A stretch of DNA of 42,335 bases, taken from the NCBI GenBank assembly GCA_905234245.1, contig CAJOGN010000007.1, positions 1 through 42,335 on the forward strand, given 5' to 3'. A model generated the notes under the pieces. That model ran no database searches and was not told where the DNA came from. It worked only from the letters and a program-made list of their open reading frames with translations. Shown in pieces: positions 26,301 to 34,671 of this stretch. This DNA is from an uncultured Lachnospiraceae bacterium. GTDB lineage: Bacteria > Bacillota > Clostridia > Lachnospirales > Lachnospiraceae. The position numbers and the translations under genes are program-made. Positions within the stretch are counted from its first letter, which is position 1. Each line of letters starts with the position of its first letter.

Positions 26301-27593
26301 TTAACTAATCATATCTAACTTGTCATAAAAGTCTGGGAAGGATATGGCTACACAGTCGCCATCGTCAAGTATTATACTTCCCTTGCTTATAAGATTAGCA
26401 ATTGCAAAGGCCATAGCAATCCTATGGTCTTTTTTTGTTTCTATTTTTGCGCCAAATAAAGGAGCACCTCCGTAAATAACCATGCCATCATCACAGGCTT
26501 TTACATTAGCACCAATTGCTTCTAATCCATTAACAACTGTATCAATTCTATTAGATTCCTTGACTTTGAGTTCTGCTGCATCCTTAATGATAGTTTTTCC
26601 TTTGGCAAATGTAGCAAGAACAGCAATGACAGGAATCTCATCAATAAGTGTAGGAATTATATCTCCACCAATTGTTGTACCACGCATATCAGGAGAGTAT
26701 GTTACATGAATATCTGCAACTTCTTCATTAGATTGCTTTCTGATATTCTCAAGGGATATATTGCCGTTCATATCCTGTATTATATTTATAATACCTGCAC
26801 GAGTAGGATTGATATTGACATTTTTAATTAGAATATCAGAGCCTTCACATATAAGTCCAGCAACCATAAAATAAGCTGCAGAGGATATATCAGATGGTAC
26901 AATTACGTGTTGTCCCATTAGTCTTGGCTTAGGCTTAATAGAGACCTCTGTTTTGCTATGACATTTTATATCGGCACCAAAGTATTCCAGCATTAGTTCT
27001 GAATGATTCCTGGACTGACTTGGCTCAATAACAGTGGTAGGACAATCTGCATAAAGTCCGGCAAGAAGACAAGCGGACTTTACCTGAGCTGAAGCAACCT
27101 TAGATTCGTATGCTATTCCCTTAAGATTTCCACCTGATATGGTAAATGGAAGATAACCATCATTGTTAATACATAAAAACTTTGCACCCATTTTAGATAA
27201 AGGCTCAATGATTCTTCTCATAGGACGAGTCTTTAAGGAATCATCTCCAGTAATTGTTGACTTGAACCTTTGACCAGCAAGAATTCCTGATATAAGACGA
27301 GTAGTTGTGCCGCTATTTCCTGCATCAAGAATACCACTTGGCTCTTTAAGACCATTTAACCCGACACCACTAACAATTACATTATCTAAATTAACATCTA
27401 TTTCAACACCCATTTTCCTAAAGCATTCAATAGTTGATAAACAGTCTTCTCCCATAAGAAAATTATCAATTTTCGTTATACCATGGGCTATGGAGCCTAG
27501 CATTATGGCTCTATGGGATATTGATTTGTCCCCTGGTACTGTTATTTCACCTGTTAAGTTATGTTGTATTCCTTCTTTGAGTATTTTTTCCAT
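26301..27593 (-). CDS. aroA: 3-phosphoshikimate 1-carboxyvinyltransferase (EPSP synthase)
   Basis: AroA makes 5-enolpyruvylshikimate-3-phosphate from shikimate-3-phosphate and PEP, the glyphosate-target step of the shikimate pathway. The 430-residue product has GDKSISHRAIMLGSIAHG, the LDAGNSGTTTRL motif, TGDDSLKTRPMRR, a DEIPVIAVLATFAKG segment, KESNRID and KKDHRIAMAFAIA. AAAGGA lies 9 nt before the ATG on the minus strand. It is 28 nt downstream of tyrA in a two-gene aromatic operon. Confidence 0.95.
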   Translation of the reverse strand: MEKILKEGIQHNLTGEITVPGDKSISHRAIMLGSIAHGITKIDNFLMGEDCLSTIECFRKMGVEIDVNLDNVIVSGVGLNGLKEPSGILDAGNSGTTTRLISGILAGQRFKSTITGDDSLKTRPMRRIIEPLSKMGAKFLCINNDGYLPFTISGGNLKGIAYESKVASAQVKSACLLAGLYADCPTTVIEPSQSRNHSELMLEYFGADIKCHSKTEVSIKPKPRLMGQHVIVPSDISSAAYFMVAGLICEGSDILIKNVNINPTRAGIINIIQDMNGNISLENIRKQSNEEVADIHVTYSPDMRGTTIGGDIIPTLIDEIPVIAVLATFAKGKTIIKDAAELKVKESNRIDTVVNGLEAIGANVKACDDGMVIYGGAPLFGAKIETKKDHRIAMAFAIANLISKGSIILDDGDCVAISFPDFYDKLDMIS

Positions 27594-27621
27594 TATGTCA
27601 TGTCCTTTATATTAATTATTG

Positions 27622-28710
27622 TTATGAATAGATATTATAACCATTAGCCTTAAGTTCATTAATTGATTTAAACATTGAGAATTCGTCATACATCTCAATT
27701 CTAAGAGCACCTTCCTGGAATTCTCTGTTGTTAATAATTCCAATATTCTTAATATTAAGTCCTGCATTCGCAAGAATAGTAGCAATACGTGCGATTACGC
27801 CTGTCTCATCAAGAATATCAACATAGAATTCATATACATTATCAATAAGACCTTTACCTGAGCCTATGGAATCTCTATATTCCTTAGCATCTAGGAAAAG
27901 TGACTTAATCTTACTAGAATCCTTTGAATCTATTGCTAACTTGAAATCATTAAGCTCTTCAACATATTTGTCAAGAAGGTCAAGTATCTTATCTCTATTA
28001 GTCAGACAAATATTCTGCCACATTGTAGGTGAGGAGGATGCTATTCTAGTAATATCCTTAAAACCTCCTGCTGCAACAGTTCGCATTGTTGACTTGTCAT
28101 TATCGTTATTCATAACGAAGTTAACAAGGCTTGATGCAATAATATGTGGAATATGGGATATAGAGCCTGTCACATAGTCATGCTCGCTTGGTGTAAGCTC
28201 TAAAGGTAATGAACCAATAGAGCTAATGAATTCTTTGAAATGATTAAGCTTACTTGCATCCACCTTGTTATTGTTAGTAATGAGATAATATGCATTTTCA
28301 AATAGAGAATCAGTAGAATTGCTGTATCCAATCTTCTCAGAACCAGCCATTGGATGACCACCTATGAAGTACTTTTCCAAATCATTGTCAATTACAGCCT
28401 GTTCCATTTCGCCTTTGACGGAACCAACATCGGTAAGGATTATGTCATCTGTAATTATTTTCTTAAGCTTAGGAAGATATTCTATGTTAATAATAACTGG
28501 AGCACATAAGTAGATTAAGTCGCAGCGCCTGAATTCTTCTATAGGAAATGTGTCATTATTTGCTATAATGCCATCCTTATATGCGCTTCTTATTGATTCA
28601 ATTGAATTATCTATTGCAATTAATTCTATATCCTTATATCTTCTTTTGATAGTCTTGGCAATTGAACCACCGATTAGTCCAAGTCCAATGAATCCAATTC
28701 GTTTGTACAT
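27622..28710 (-). CDS. tyrA: Prephenate dehydrogenase with C-terminal ACT domain
   Basis: TyrA oxidatively decarboxylates prephenate to 4-hydroxyphenylpyruvate for tyrosine synthesis. The 362-residue product has an N-terminal Rossmann fold (GFIGLGLIGGSIAKTIK), the GGHPMAGSE motif, and the helical dehydrogenase domain with the catalytic-region histidines SGSISHIPHI. A C-terminal ACT domain (about 290-362) probably gives feedback control by tyrosine. GGAGA precedes the ATG on the minus strand. It is the first gene of the tyrA-aroA unit. Confidence 0.93.
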   Translation of the reverse strand: MYKRIGFIGLGLIGGSIAKTIKRRYKDIELIAIDNSIESIRSAYKDGIIANNDTFPIEEFRRCDLIYLCAPVIINIEYLPKLKKIITDDIILTDVGSVKGEMEQAVIDNDLEKYFIGGHPMAGSEKIGYSNSTDSLFENAYYLITNNNKVDASKLNHFKEFISSIGSLPLELTPSEHDYVTGSISHIPHIIASSLVNFVMNNDNDKSTMRTVAAGGFKDITRIASSSPTMWQNICLTNRDKILDLLDKYVEELNDFKLAIDSKDSSKIKSLFLDAKEYRDSIGSGKGLIDNVYEFYVDILDETGVIARIATILANAGLNIKNIGIINNREFQEGALRIEMYDEFSMFKSINELKANGYNIYS

Positions 28711-28751
28711 GATGTCTCCAATCTGTAAGCCTAACTATAAGTAACAGCAAT

Positions 28752-28780
28752 ATTATAGACTATTTGAAGAATAATATAAA
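28752..28780 (-). promoter_or_regulatory. Promoter of tyrA-aroA
   Basis: On the minus strand, -35 TTTATA (28780-28775), 17 bp, perfect -10 TATAAT (28757-28752), about 40 nt before the tyrA start. The -35 is weak (4 of 6), so an activator may be needed. Confidence 0.55.
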
Positions 28781-28790
28781 GAAAATGAGA

Positions 28791-28834
28791 ATTTATTTTT
28801 GTTACACTTTTGTGACACTTTTGTTGGAGTTTTG
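28791..28834 (+). promoter_or_regulatory. Four 11-bp phased direct repeats upstream of the acidic secreted protein
   Basis: TTTTG ends at 28801, 28812, 28823 and 28834, each exactly 11 bp apart. The two central units are TTACACTTTTG and TGACACTTTTG. This resembles the TT(N)ACA-N5 boxes bound by PhoB/PhoP-type (OmpR-family) response regulators, and such a regulator is encoded downstream at 29636. A possible -35, TTGCGG (28832-28837), overlaps the last repeat, with a weak -10, CATATT (28855-28860), 17 bp on. Confidence 0.6.
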
Positions 28835-28918
28835 CGGATATTTATTGTAAAAAACATATTAATATATAGACAAGCCAAAAGAAAAAGGGCTACATCATAA
28901 AAAAAGGAGGACAAGTAT

Positions 28919-29548
28919 ATGATGAAAAAAGGTTTATTAACAGGAGCAGTTACAGCAGTAGCAATCACAACATTAATGGTAGGTTCAGTTACAGTATTTG
29001 CAGCAAATAATGATGCTAATATTGCAACTGATCAACAGGAATTTGTTTACTATGACATGGAAGATTATGATTATGATTGGGATTATGATTATGATTGGGA
29101 TTACGATTATTGTGATTATGAAGACTGGGAAATGGATTATGGCAGCCTAAGCCAGGATGAGATTGACAGACTCAATGCAATATATGATCGCATGTGGGAG
29201 ATAAGTGATGCAGTATATGGTGAGGATGAAGAGCTTTCATGGGAAGAATATGAAGCAAGATTCGCACAATATGAAGCTGAATATAACGCACTCGATTCTG
29301 AAGCACTTGACCTTGAGATTAAAGCTGGTTGGTATGGCGAACTTAATAGACAAGAGGTTGATCGTCTATTCGCAATCTATGACCGCATGGATGAGATAAT
29401 TGATGAAGTATATGGAACTGATGAAGATTTATCTGATGAAGAATTCGAAGCAAGATTTGCACAATTTGAAGATGAGTACTTTAATCTATATGATGAATCA
29501 ATTGAATTAGAGATGAGAGCTGGATTCTATGAGGATTGGGATTTCTAA
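28919..29548 (+). CDS. Acidic secreted repeat protein of unknown function
   Basis: The 209-residue product has a clear signal peptide (MMKKG...TVFAAN, probable cleavage after Ala29). A run of Asp/Tyr/Trp residues follows (about 45-72, units of DYDWDY), then two tandem 65-residue repeats at about 78-142 and 143-207. Each repeat has the pattern EIDRLNAIYDRM...VYG.DE.LS.EE.EARFAQ.E.EY...IKAGWY. It is extremely acidic with almost no basic residues, which would suit cation binding. I do not recognise the family. ATG 28919 and 28922 are both possible after GGAGG. The downstream two-component system and the phased repeats upstream suggest they form one regulatory unit. Confidence 0.85.
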   Translation: MMKKGLLTGAVTAVAITTLMVGSVTVFAANNDANIATDQQEFVYYDMEDYDYDWDYDYDWDYDYCDYEDWEMDYGSLSQDEIDRLNAIYDRMWEISDAVYGEDEELSWEEYEARFAQYEAEYNALDSEALDLEIKAGWYGELNRQEVDRLFAIYDRMDEIIDEVYGTDEDLSDEEFEARFAQFEDEYFNLYDESIELEMRAGFYEDWDF

Positions 29549-29578
29549 GAATATTCAAATATTAAAATAATTATTGAT

Positions 29579-29631
29579 ATAAGGCCACTTAGTCTGATAA
29601 TATTTAATTATTATTAGAAGGGTGGCTTTAT
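29579..29631 (+). other. Hairpin between the acidic protein and the response regulator, next to its ribosome binding site
   Basis: The outer stem pairs 29579-29588 with 29622-29631 (10 bp, one G-T wobble). The inner stem pairs 29594-29602 with 29609-29617 (9 bp, one mismatch) around a TTTAAT loop. The 3' arm includes part of the AAGGGTGG purine run (29618-29625) that serves as ribosome binding site for the regulator start at 29636. It may act as attenuator, mild terminator or translational gate. Confidence 0.6.
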
Positions 29632-29635
29632 AAGT

Positions 29636-30331
29636 ATGAGTAATGTTATTTATCTGGCAGATGACGAAGAAGATATAAGAGAGATTCTTTCTCAATTCCT
29701 TGGAAATGCGGGATATGAGGTTAGATGTTTTCCTACAGGGGACGACTTATATGATGCATTTAATGATAAGGAATGTGACCTTGTTATATTAGATGTTATG
29801 ATGCCTGGCACTGATGGACTGACTATATGTAAGAATATTAGGGCGAAATCTTTAGTGCCTATTATAATACTAACTGCCAAGGAGACTGAAGCAGACCAGA
29901 TGAAGGGCTTTATTAATGGTAGTGATGATTATCTTGTTAAGCCATTTTCACCATCGCTTCTTGTTCTCAGAGTTAATGCTCTTCTTCGTAGAACTAATAT
30001 GAATAATGAAGATGACAATATTACATATGGTGATCTTGTATTCTCTGAAAGGGAACATACTGTTAATTGTAATGGTAAGGAATTGGGACTTACTATGACT
30101 GAGTTCTCACTGCTTGAATGTTTGATTGCTGATGCAGGCTCTGCTGTATCTCGTAATGATTTATTAGATAAGGTATGGGGCATTGATACAGATGATGTTG
30201 AGACTAGAGTCGTTGATGAGACAATTAGACGTACCAGGCAGAAGCTTAAAGCAAGTAATAGCAATGTTAAGATTGCAGCTGTCTGGGGCTATGGTTATAA
30301 ATTGGAGATAAATGATGAAAACAAGAATTAA
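29636..30331 (+). CDS. Two-component response regulator, OmpR/PhoB family
   Basis: The 231-residue regulator has a receiver domain (1 to about 118): acidic pocket DDEED, phospho-acceptor Asp53 in VILDVMMPG, Thr80 and Lys102 (LVKPF). A winged-helix DNA-binding domain follows (about 130-227, with LTMTEFSLLECLIADAGSAVSRNDLL and the VWGYGYKLE wing). It binds direct repeats as a dimer once phosphorylated by the adjacent kinase. It overlaps the kinase gene by 20 nt. Likely targets include the phased repeats at 28791-28834. Confidence 0.94.
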   Translation: MSNVIYLADDEEDIREILSQFLGNAGYEVRCFPTGDDLYDAFNDKECDLVILDVMMPGTDGLTICKNIRAKSLVPIIILTAKETEADQMKGFINGSDDYLVKPFSPSLLVLRVNALLRRTNMNNEDDNITYGDLVFSEREHTVNCNGKELGLTMTEFSLLECLIADAGSAVSRNDLLDKVWGIDTDDVETRVVDETIRRTRQKLKASNSNVKIAAVWGYGYKLEINDENKN

Positions 30332-31481
30332 GATATCCCTTCTTGTAGGTCTTACAGTTGCAGCAACCATATTGTTTGTTCTTGTGATATTCAATATGAT
30401 AAGAAATGAACAATTAGAAAATCAGGCAGAACAGGCAATTGATGAGGTTGTTGAAGCTAATATTGAAATAATATATGGATATGATGATGCATCAGAATTC
30501 ATATACGAAGATGAAACTGAATCTACATATTATGCTGAGCTTATTTATCTTACAGAATATGAAGATAAGAATAATGAATACACTATTACAACTAAAGAAG
30601 AAAAAATTGTTGACTGGTATAAGAAGCATCCATCAGATGTGATGCAATTTGCTAACATTGAGAATGCTTCATATTTTATTAAGTCAGTTGATTTGTCTGA
30701 TGAAAATGGTGAATACATTCTTCTTGCTTATGTAAATGTAACAGGTGAGCCAGAATTAATAAGAGAGATTAATATAGTACTTATTATAACAGCTATTATT
30801 ATTGGTATAATTGGAAGTATCATGGGATATATTATGGGACGAAAGCTGGAAGAAAATGAGTTGTCCCAGCGTACATTTTTTGAGAATACATCCCATGAGC
30901 TTAAGACACCTCTTATGACAATTAATGGATATGCTGAAGGCTTAGAGAAGGGCATCGTTACTGATTATAAGAAGGTTGGTCGAATAATCAATTCTCAGAC
31001 TAGAAGGATGAGTAGTCTGATAGAGGATATACTATACATTTCCAAGGTTGAAAGTGGTATGGTTACTCTTCAGAAGGAAAAAATAGAGGTGGATTCATAT
31101 ATACAGGATATTCTTATGCCATTCGAAGGCATTGTAATGAATAAAGGTATAGAGATTACCATTAATCTTAATAAGGGATATATTAATGCAGATCCTGATA
31201 AGCTAGAGCACGCAATATCTAATCTTATTACTAATGCTATAAAATACGCAGATAAACGAATTGAAATTGATTATACTGATAATCGTCTTAGTATATGGAA
31301 CGATGGACCTACACTAAGTGATGAAGAATTGAGTCATATATTCGAGCGTTTCTATACAAGCAGTAATGGTAATACAGGTATTGGTCTTGCCCTTGCTAAG
31401 GAGATAATAAAACTCCATGGTTACAGTATTATTGCAAAAAATTACAATAACGGGACTAAAATAGTAGTTAATATGATATAA
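30312..31481 (+). CDS. Sensor histidine kinase
   Basis: The 389-residue membrane kinase has transmembrane helices at about 8-30 and 154-176. They enclose an acidic extracytoplasmic sensor of about 120 residues rich in Glu, Asp and Tyr (YEDETESTYYAEL). The HisKA domain has His195 in FFENTSHELKTPL. The HATPase domain has the N-box ISNLITNAIKYA and G-box GNTGIGLALAKEI. No HAMP domain is obvious between TM2 and HisKA. ATG 30315 is also possible and better spaced from GGAG. It pairs with the regulator it overlaps. The sensed signal is unknown. Confidence 0.93.
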   Translation: MMKTRIKISLLVGLTVAATILFVLVIFNMIRNEQLENQAEQAIDEVVEANIEIIYGYDDASEFIYEDETESTYYAELIYLTEYEDKNNEYTITTKEEKIVDWYKKHPSDVMQFANIENASYFIKSVDLSDENGEYILLAYVNVTGEPELIREINIVLIITAIIIGIIGSIMGYIMGRKLEENELSQRTFFENTSHELKTPLMTINGYAEGLEKGIVTDYKKVGRIINSQTRRMSSLIEDILYISKVESGMVTLQKEKIEVDSYIQDILMPFEGIVMNKGIEITINLNKGYINADPDKLEHAISNLITNAIKYADKRIEIDYTDNRLSIWNDGPTLSDEELSHIFERFYTSSNGNTGIGLALAKEIIKLHGYSIIAKNYNNGTKIVVNMI

Positions 31482-31502
31482 TGATTTCTAGGAGGACATA
31501 TT

Positions 31503-31706
31503 ATGGCAATAGCATCTTTATTACTCGCAATAGCAAGTTTACTAATTTCAGTAACACATTGTTATGTGTTTGGCCTTATTACGGCTGTGGCATCAGTTGT
31601 ATTAGGCATTATATCTATATCTAAGAAAAAGGGCAGAGTGCTTGGGATTATAGGAATTATTATATCAGTTCTAAGCAGTGTAATTATTGTATTGACTTTG
31701 CTTTAA
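31503..31706 (+). CDS. Small membrane protein
   Basis: A 67-residue, almost wholly hydrophobic protein with two membrane segments (about 3-37 and 47-67) separated by SKKKGRV. It resembles short DUF4190-type proteins. AGGAGG precedes the ATG and it starts 21 nt after the kinase, so it is probably the last gene of that operon. The function is unknown. Confidence 0.7.
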   Translation: MAIASLLLAIASLLISVTHCYVFGLITAVASVVLGIISISKKKGRVLGIIGIIISVLSSVIIVLTLL

Positions 31707-31774
31707 TAGTGCGAATTGTTCACACAATTCTGACAACTCAAAAATATATTGAGAATTGTATTAGCATTTAATAT

Positions 31775-31822
31775 AATAAGACTTAAGGATTATGGTTTGT
31801 AAATACCTTAAGTCTTATTTTA
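31775..31822 (+). terminator. Rho-independent terminator after the two-component operon
   Basis: A perfect 14-bp stem (31775-31788 with 31806-31819) encloses a 17-nt loop, followed by a T-rich tail. It lies just upstream of the EF-G-like gene. Confidence 0.85.
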
Positions 31823-31844
31823 ATGTATCGGGAGGTTATGTACT

Positions 31845-33938
31845 ATGAAAGTCTACACAACAGAGAAAATTAGAAACGTAGTATTACTTGGTCATGGAGG
31901 GGCCGGCAAGACAAGCCTTGTTGAAGCAATGGCTTATCTATCTGGTATCACTTCTAAGATGGGCAGAGTTGAAGATGGTAATACTATAAGTGACTTTGAC
32001 AAACAGGAGATTAAGAAGGGATTTTCTATTCACACATCACTAATTCCAATTGAGTGGGAAGATTGCAAGATTAATATTCTTGACACTCCAGGTTCTAATG
32101 ATTTTGTGGGTGAGGCTGAAGAAGCTGTATCTGCTGCAGACGCTGCAATTATTGTTGTATCTGGTAAGAATGGAATTGAAGTTGGAACTAAGAAAGCTTG
32201 GGATATGTGTGAGAAGTATAAGCTTCCAAGAATGTTCTTCGTTACAGAGATGGATGTTGATGATGCCAGCTATAGAGAGGTTATAGAAGGCTTGTCTGAA
32301 TTATATGGTAAGAAGATTGCGCCTTTCCATTTGCCTATGAGAGAGAATGGCGAGTTCGTAGGATATGTTAATGTGTTACAACAGCGTGCTAAGAAGTGGA
32401 AGGGTGATGGCACTGTTGAGAAATGTGATATACCAGATTATTCTAATGAATATCTTGAGAAATATAGAGAATTGTTAATTGAAGCAGTTGCTGAGACAAG
32501 TGAAGAATATATGGAGAGATATTTTGATGGTGACGAATTCTCTGAAGATGAGATTCGCCAGGCTCTTCGTGTTAATGTATCAGAATGTTCCATAGTTCCT
32601 GTTCTTATGGGAGCTAACTTACTGGCTAGAGGAATGTATACACTTATGGTAGATATCATTAAGTATCTTCCAAGTCCTGATAAGAGAGAATGTTCTGGAA
32701 TTAATGCTAAGACTAATGAAGTATATGCTGCTAATTATGATTTCTCTAAACCTAAGTCTGCTTATGTATTCAAGACTATGGTTGACCCATTTGTTGGTAA
32801 ATACTCATTTATCAAGGTTAATTCTGGTGTAATTAAGACTGATGATGCCTTATTTAATCATCATAAGGACGTTGAAGAGAAGGCTGGTAAGCTATATGTT
32901 CTTCGTGGCTCTAAGGCAGAGGAAGTAGCCGAGCTTCATGCAGGTGATATCGGTGCGTTAAGTAAGCTAAATAAGGTTGCAACAACTGATTCATTATCAA
33001 CTAAGGCTAATCCTATTGTATTTATTAGAACAGCCATCTCTACACCTTATACATATCTAAGATACAAGGTTGTTAAGAAGGGAGAAGAAGATAAAGCTTC
33101 TCAGGCATTAAATAAGATTATGCAGGAAGACCTAACTATTAAGACAGAGAATGATGCAGCTAACCATCAGACATTAATATATGGTATTTCTGAACAGCAA
33201 TTAGAGCTTGTTGTTGAGAGACTTAAGGATAATTATAAGGTTGAAATTGAACTAAAGAAACCTAGAATTGCTTATAAGGAAACTATCCTTGGCAATTCTG
33301 ATGTTGAATATAAGCATAAGAAGCAATCAGGTGGTCATGGTCAATATGGTCATGTTAAGATGCGCTTCGAGCCACTAGGTGATACTAGTGAAGCTTATGA
33401 ATTTGAGCAGGTAATTGTTGGTGGTTCTGTTCCTAAGAATTATTTCCCTGCTGTTGAGAAGGGAATTATGGAAGGCGTACAGGCTGGTCCGCTTGCAGCA
33501 TATCCTGTTGTTGGTGTTAAGACTACATTATATGATGGTTCCTTCCATCCTGTTGATTCTTCAGAGAATGCCTTCAAGATTGCATCTAAGGGTGCTTTCA
33601 AGAAAGGTGTGTTAGAAGCAAGACCTGTTCTGTTAGAGCCTATTGCAAGCATGAAGGTTGTAGTTGATAATGATTATACTGGTGATGTAATGGGTGACCT
33701 TAATAAGAGAAGAGGTCGTGTAATGGGAATGAACGCCCTTGATAATGAGAAGACAGAAGTTGAAGCAGAGATTCCTTATGCTGAATTATATGGATATGGA
33801 ACTGCTCTTCGTTCTATGACAGCAGGTTCTGGAGAGTATTCTTATGAATTCCTAAGATATGAGCAGACACCTCATGATGTTCAGGAGAAGGAAGTAGAGG
33901 CAAGAGCTAAACAGCTTGAAGGTAATGATGAGGAATAG
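31845..33938 (+). CDS. EF-G-like translational GTPase
   Basis: This 697-residue paralogue of elongation factor G belongs to the FusA2-type subfamily, as N-terminal YTTEKIRNVVLLGHGGAGKTSL and the overall lineup suggest. G1 is GHGGAGKT and G3 is DTPGSNDF. The domain IV segment GGSVPKNYFPAVEKGI and the C-terminal VPYAEL-like region are present. The G4 box, NKMD in true EF-G, reads VTEMD here, so guanine recognition is altered; this change is seen in the subfamily. Such proteins are not the main EF-G and their role is poorly defined. The housekeeping fusA is not in this window. GGGAGG precedes the ATG. Confidence 0.88.
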   Translation: MKVYTTEKIRNVVLLGHGGAGKTSLVEAMAYLSGITSKMGRVEDGNTISDFDKQEIKKGFSIHTSLIPIEWEDCKINILDTPGSNDFVGEAEEAVSAADAAIIVVSGKNGIEVGTKKAWDMCEKYKLPRMFFVTEMDVDDASYREVIEGLSELYGKKIAPFHLPMRENGEFVGYVNVLQQRAKKWKGDGTVEKCDIPDYSNEYLEKYRELLIEAVAETSEEYMERYFDGDEFSEDEIRQALRVNVSECSIVPVLMGANLLARGMYTLMVDIIKYLPSPDKRECSGINAKTNEVYAANYDFSKPKSAYVFKTMVDPFVGKYSFIKVNSGVIKTDDALFNHHKDVEEKAGKLYVLRGSKAEEVAELHAGDIGALSKLNKVATTDSLSTKANPIVFIRTAISTPYTYLRYKVVKKGEEDKASQALNKIMQEDLTIKTENDAANHQTLIYGISEQQLELVVERLKDNYKVEIELKKPRIAYKETILGNSDVEYKHKKQSGGHGQYGHVKMRFEPLGDTSEAYEFEQVIVGGSVPKNYFPAVEKGIMEGVQAGPLAAYPVVGVKTTLYDGSFHPVDSSENAFKIASKGAFKKGVLEARPVLLEPIASMKVVVDNDYTGDVMGDLNKRRGRVMGMNALDNEKTEVEAEIPYAELYGYGTALRSMTAGSGEYSYEFLRYEQTPHDVQEKEVEARAKQLEGNDEE

Positions 33939-33962
33939 TTTCCTGTTTTTGCTCAAATTTCC

Positions 33963-33996
33963 TTGACATAAATATATATATATATATATATATAAT
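33963..33996 (+). promoter_or_regulatory. Promoter with an alternating (TA)11 spacer, candidate phase-variable
   Basis: A perfect -35, TTGACA (33963-33968), is followed by alternating TA from 33972 to 33994, merging into TATAAT (33991-33996). The spacing from -35 to TATAAT is 22 bp, too long for sigma-A. Losing two or three TA units would give 18 or 16 bp. Within the tract TATATA hexamers at 16-18 bp could serve as poorer -10 boxes. Confidence 0.6.
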
Positions 33997-34030
33997 GTTA
34001 CTTGTAGATTTTATGAAAGGAGAAAAAGTT

Positions 34031-34639
34031 ATGGTACACGAAAATGCACGTGCGGGTTTTGGTAAACTGTTTACAGCACAAGTATTAGGAATAATTGCAG
34101 CATTTTGTTCATTGCTTACACTTATTCCTGGAATAGGACCTATTATTGCTGGTGCAGCAATTGCAATTCTTGGATTAATTGGCTATATTATGCAACTTGT
34201 AGGTCTTAATCAGGCAGGAAAGGATGAGGAGCTAATCAAGTCAGCTTTTGCATTAGCGATCTTCTCATTAATTCTTGGTGTAGTTGGTGGCATCTTAGGT
34301 TCAATATTTACTAGTGCAACATGGATTTCAAGTATTGTTAATCTTCTTAATACGATTATCAGTCTTGTAATTATTCACCATGTATTATTTGGTGGTGCTA
34401 ATCTTAATTCTGCATTAGCAGATAAGGCTGCAAGCACATGGAAGATTGTACTTACTGTTATCATTCTTGATATTGTTGTAACAATCGGTCTTGTTATCTG
34501 TGGTATCTTAGGTGGAGGCACAGCATCTGCAATAGTAGCTATCGTAGTAATCGTACTTACTATTCTTGATGTAGTTCTTGACCTTATATCATTCTTCATG
34601 TATCTTTCATTCTTAGGTAGAGCAAAGAATGAAGTATAA
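34031..34639 (+). CDS. Polytopic membrane protein of unknown function
   Basis: A 202-residue protein with about five hydrophobic segments rich in Gly, Ile and Val (AAFCSLLTLIPGIGPIIAGAAIAILGLIGYIMQLVGL and others). The start is ATG 34031 (MVHENARAGFGKLF), set by AAAGGAG at 34017-34023; an in-frame ATG at 33995 falls inside the promoter. I do not recognise a named family. A TA-repeat promoter precedes it and a terminator follows, so it is a single-gene unit. Confidence 0.75.
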   Translation: MVHENARAGFGKLFTAQVLGIIAAFCSLLTLIPGIGPIIAGAAIAILGLIGYIMQLVGLNQAGKDEELIKSAFALAIFSLILGVVGGILGSIFTSATWISSIVNLLNTIISLVIIHHVLFGGANLNSALADKAASTWKIVLTVIILDIVVTIGLVICGILGGGTASAIVAIVVIVLTILDVVLDLISFFMYLSFLGRAKNEV

Positions 34640-34671
34640 TACCTATTTAAGATTTTAGTATGACATGATTT

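Noticed and set aside
33995-34030. Upstream ATG for the membrane protein at 34031
   Set aside because: It overlaps the TATAAT of the TA-repeat promoter and lacks a ribosome binding site, while AAAGGAG precedes ATG 34031.
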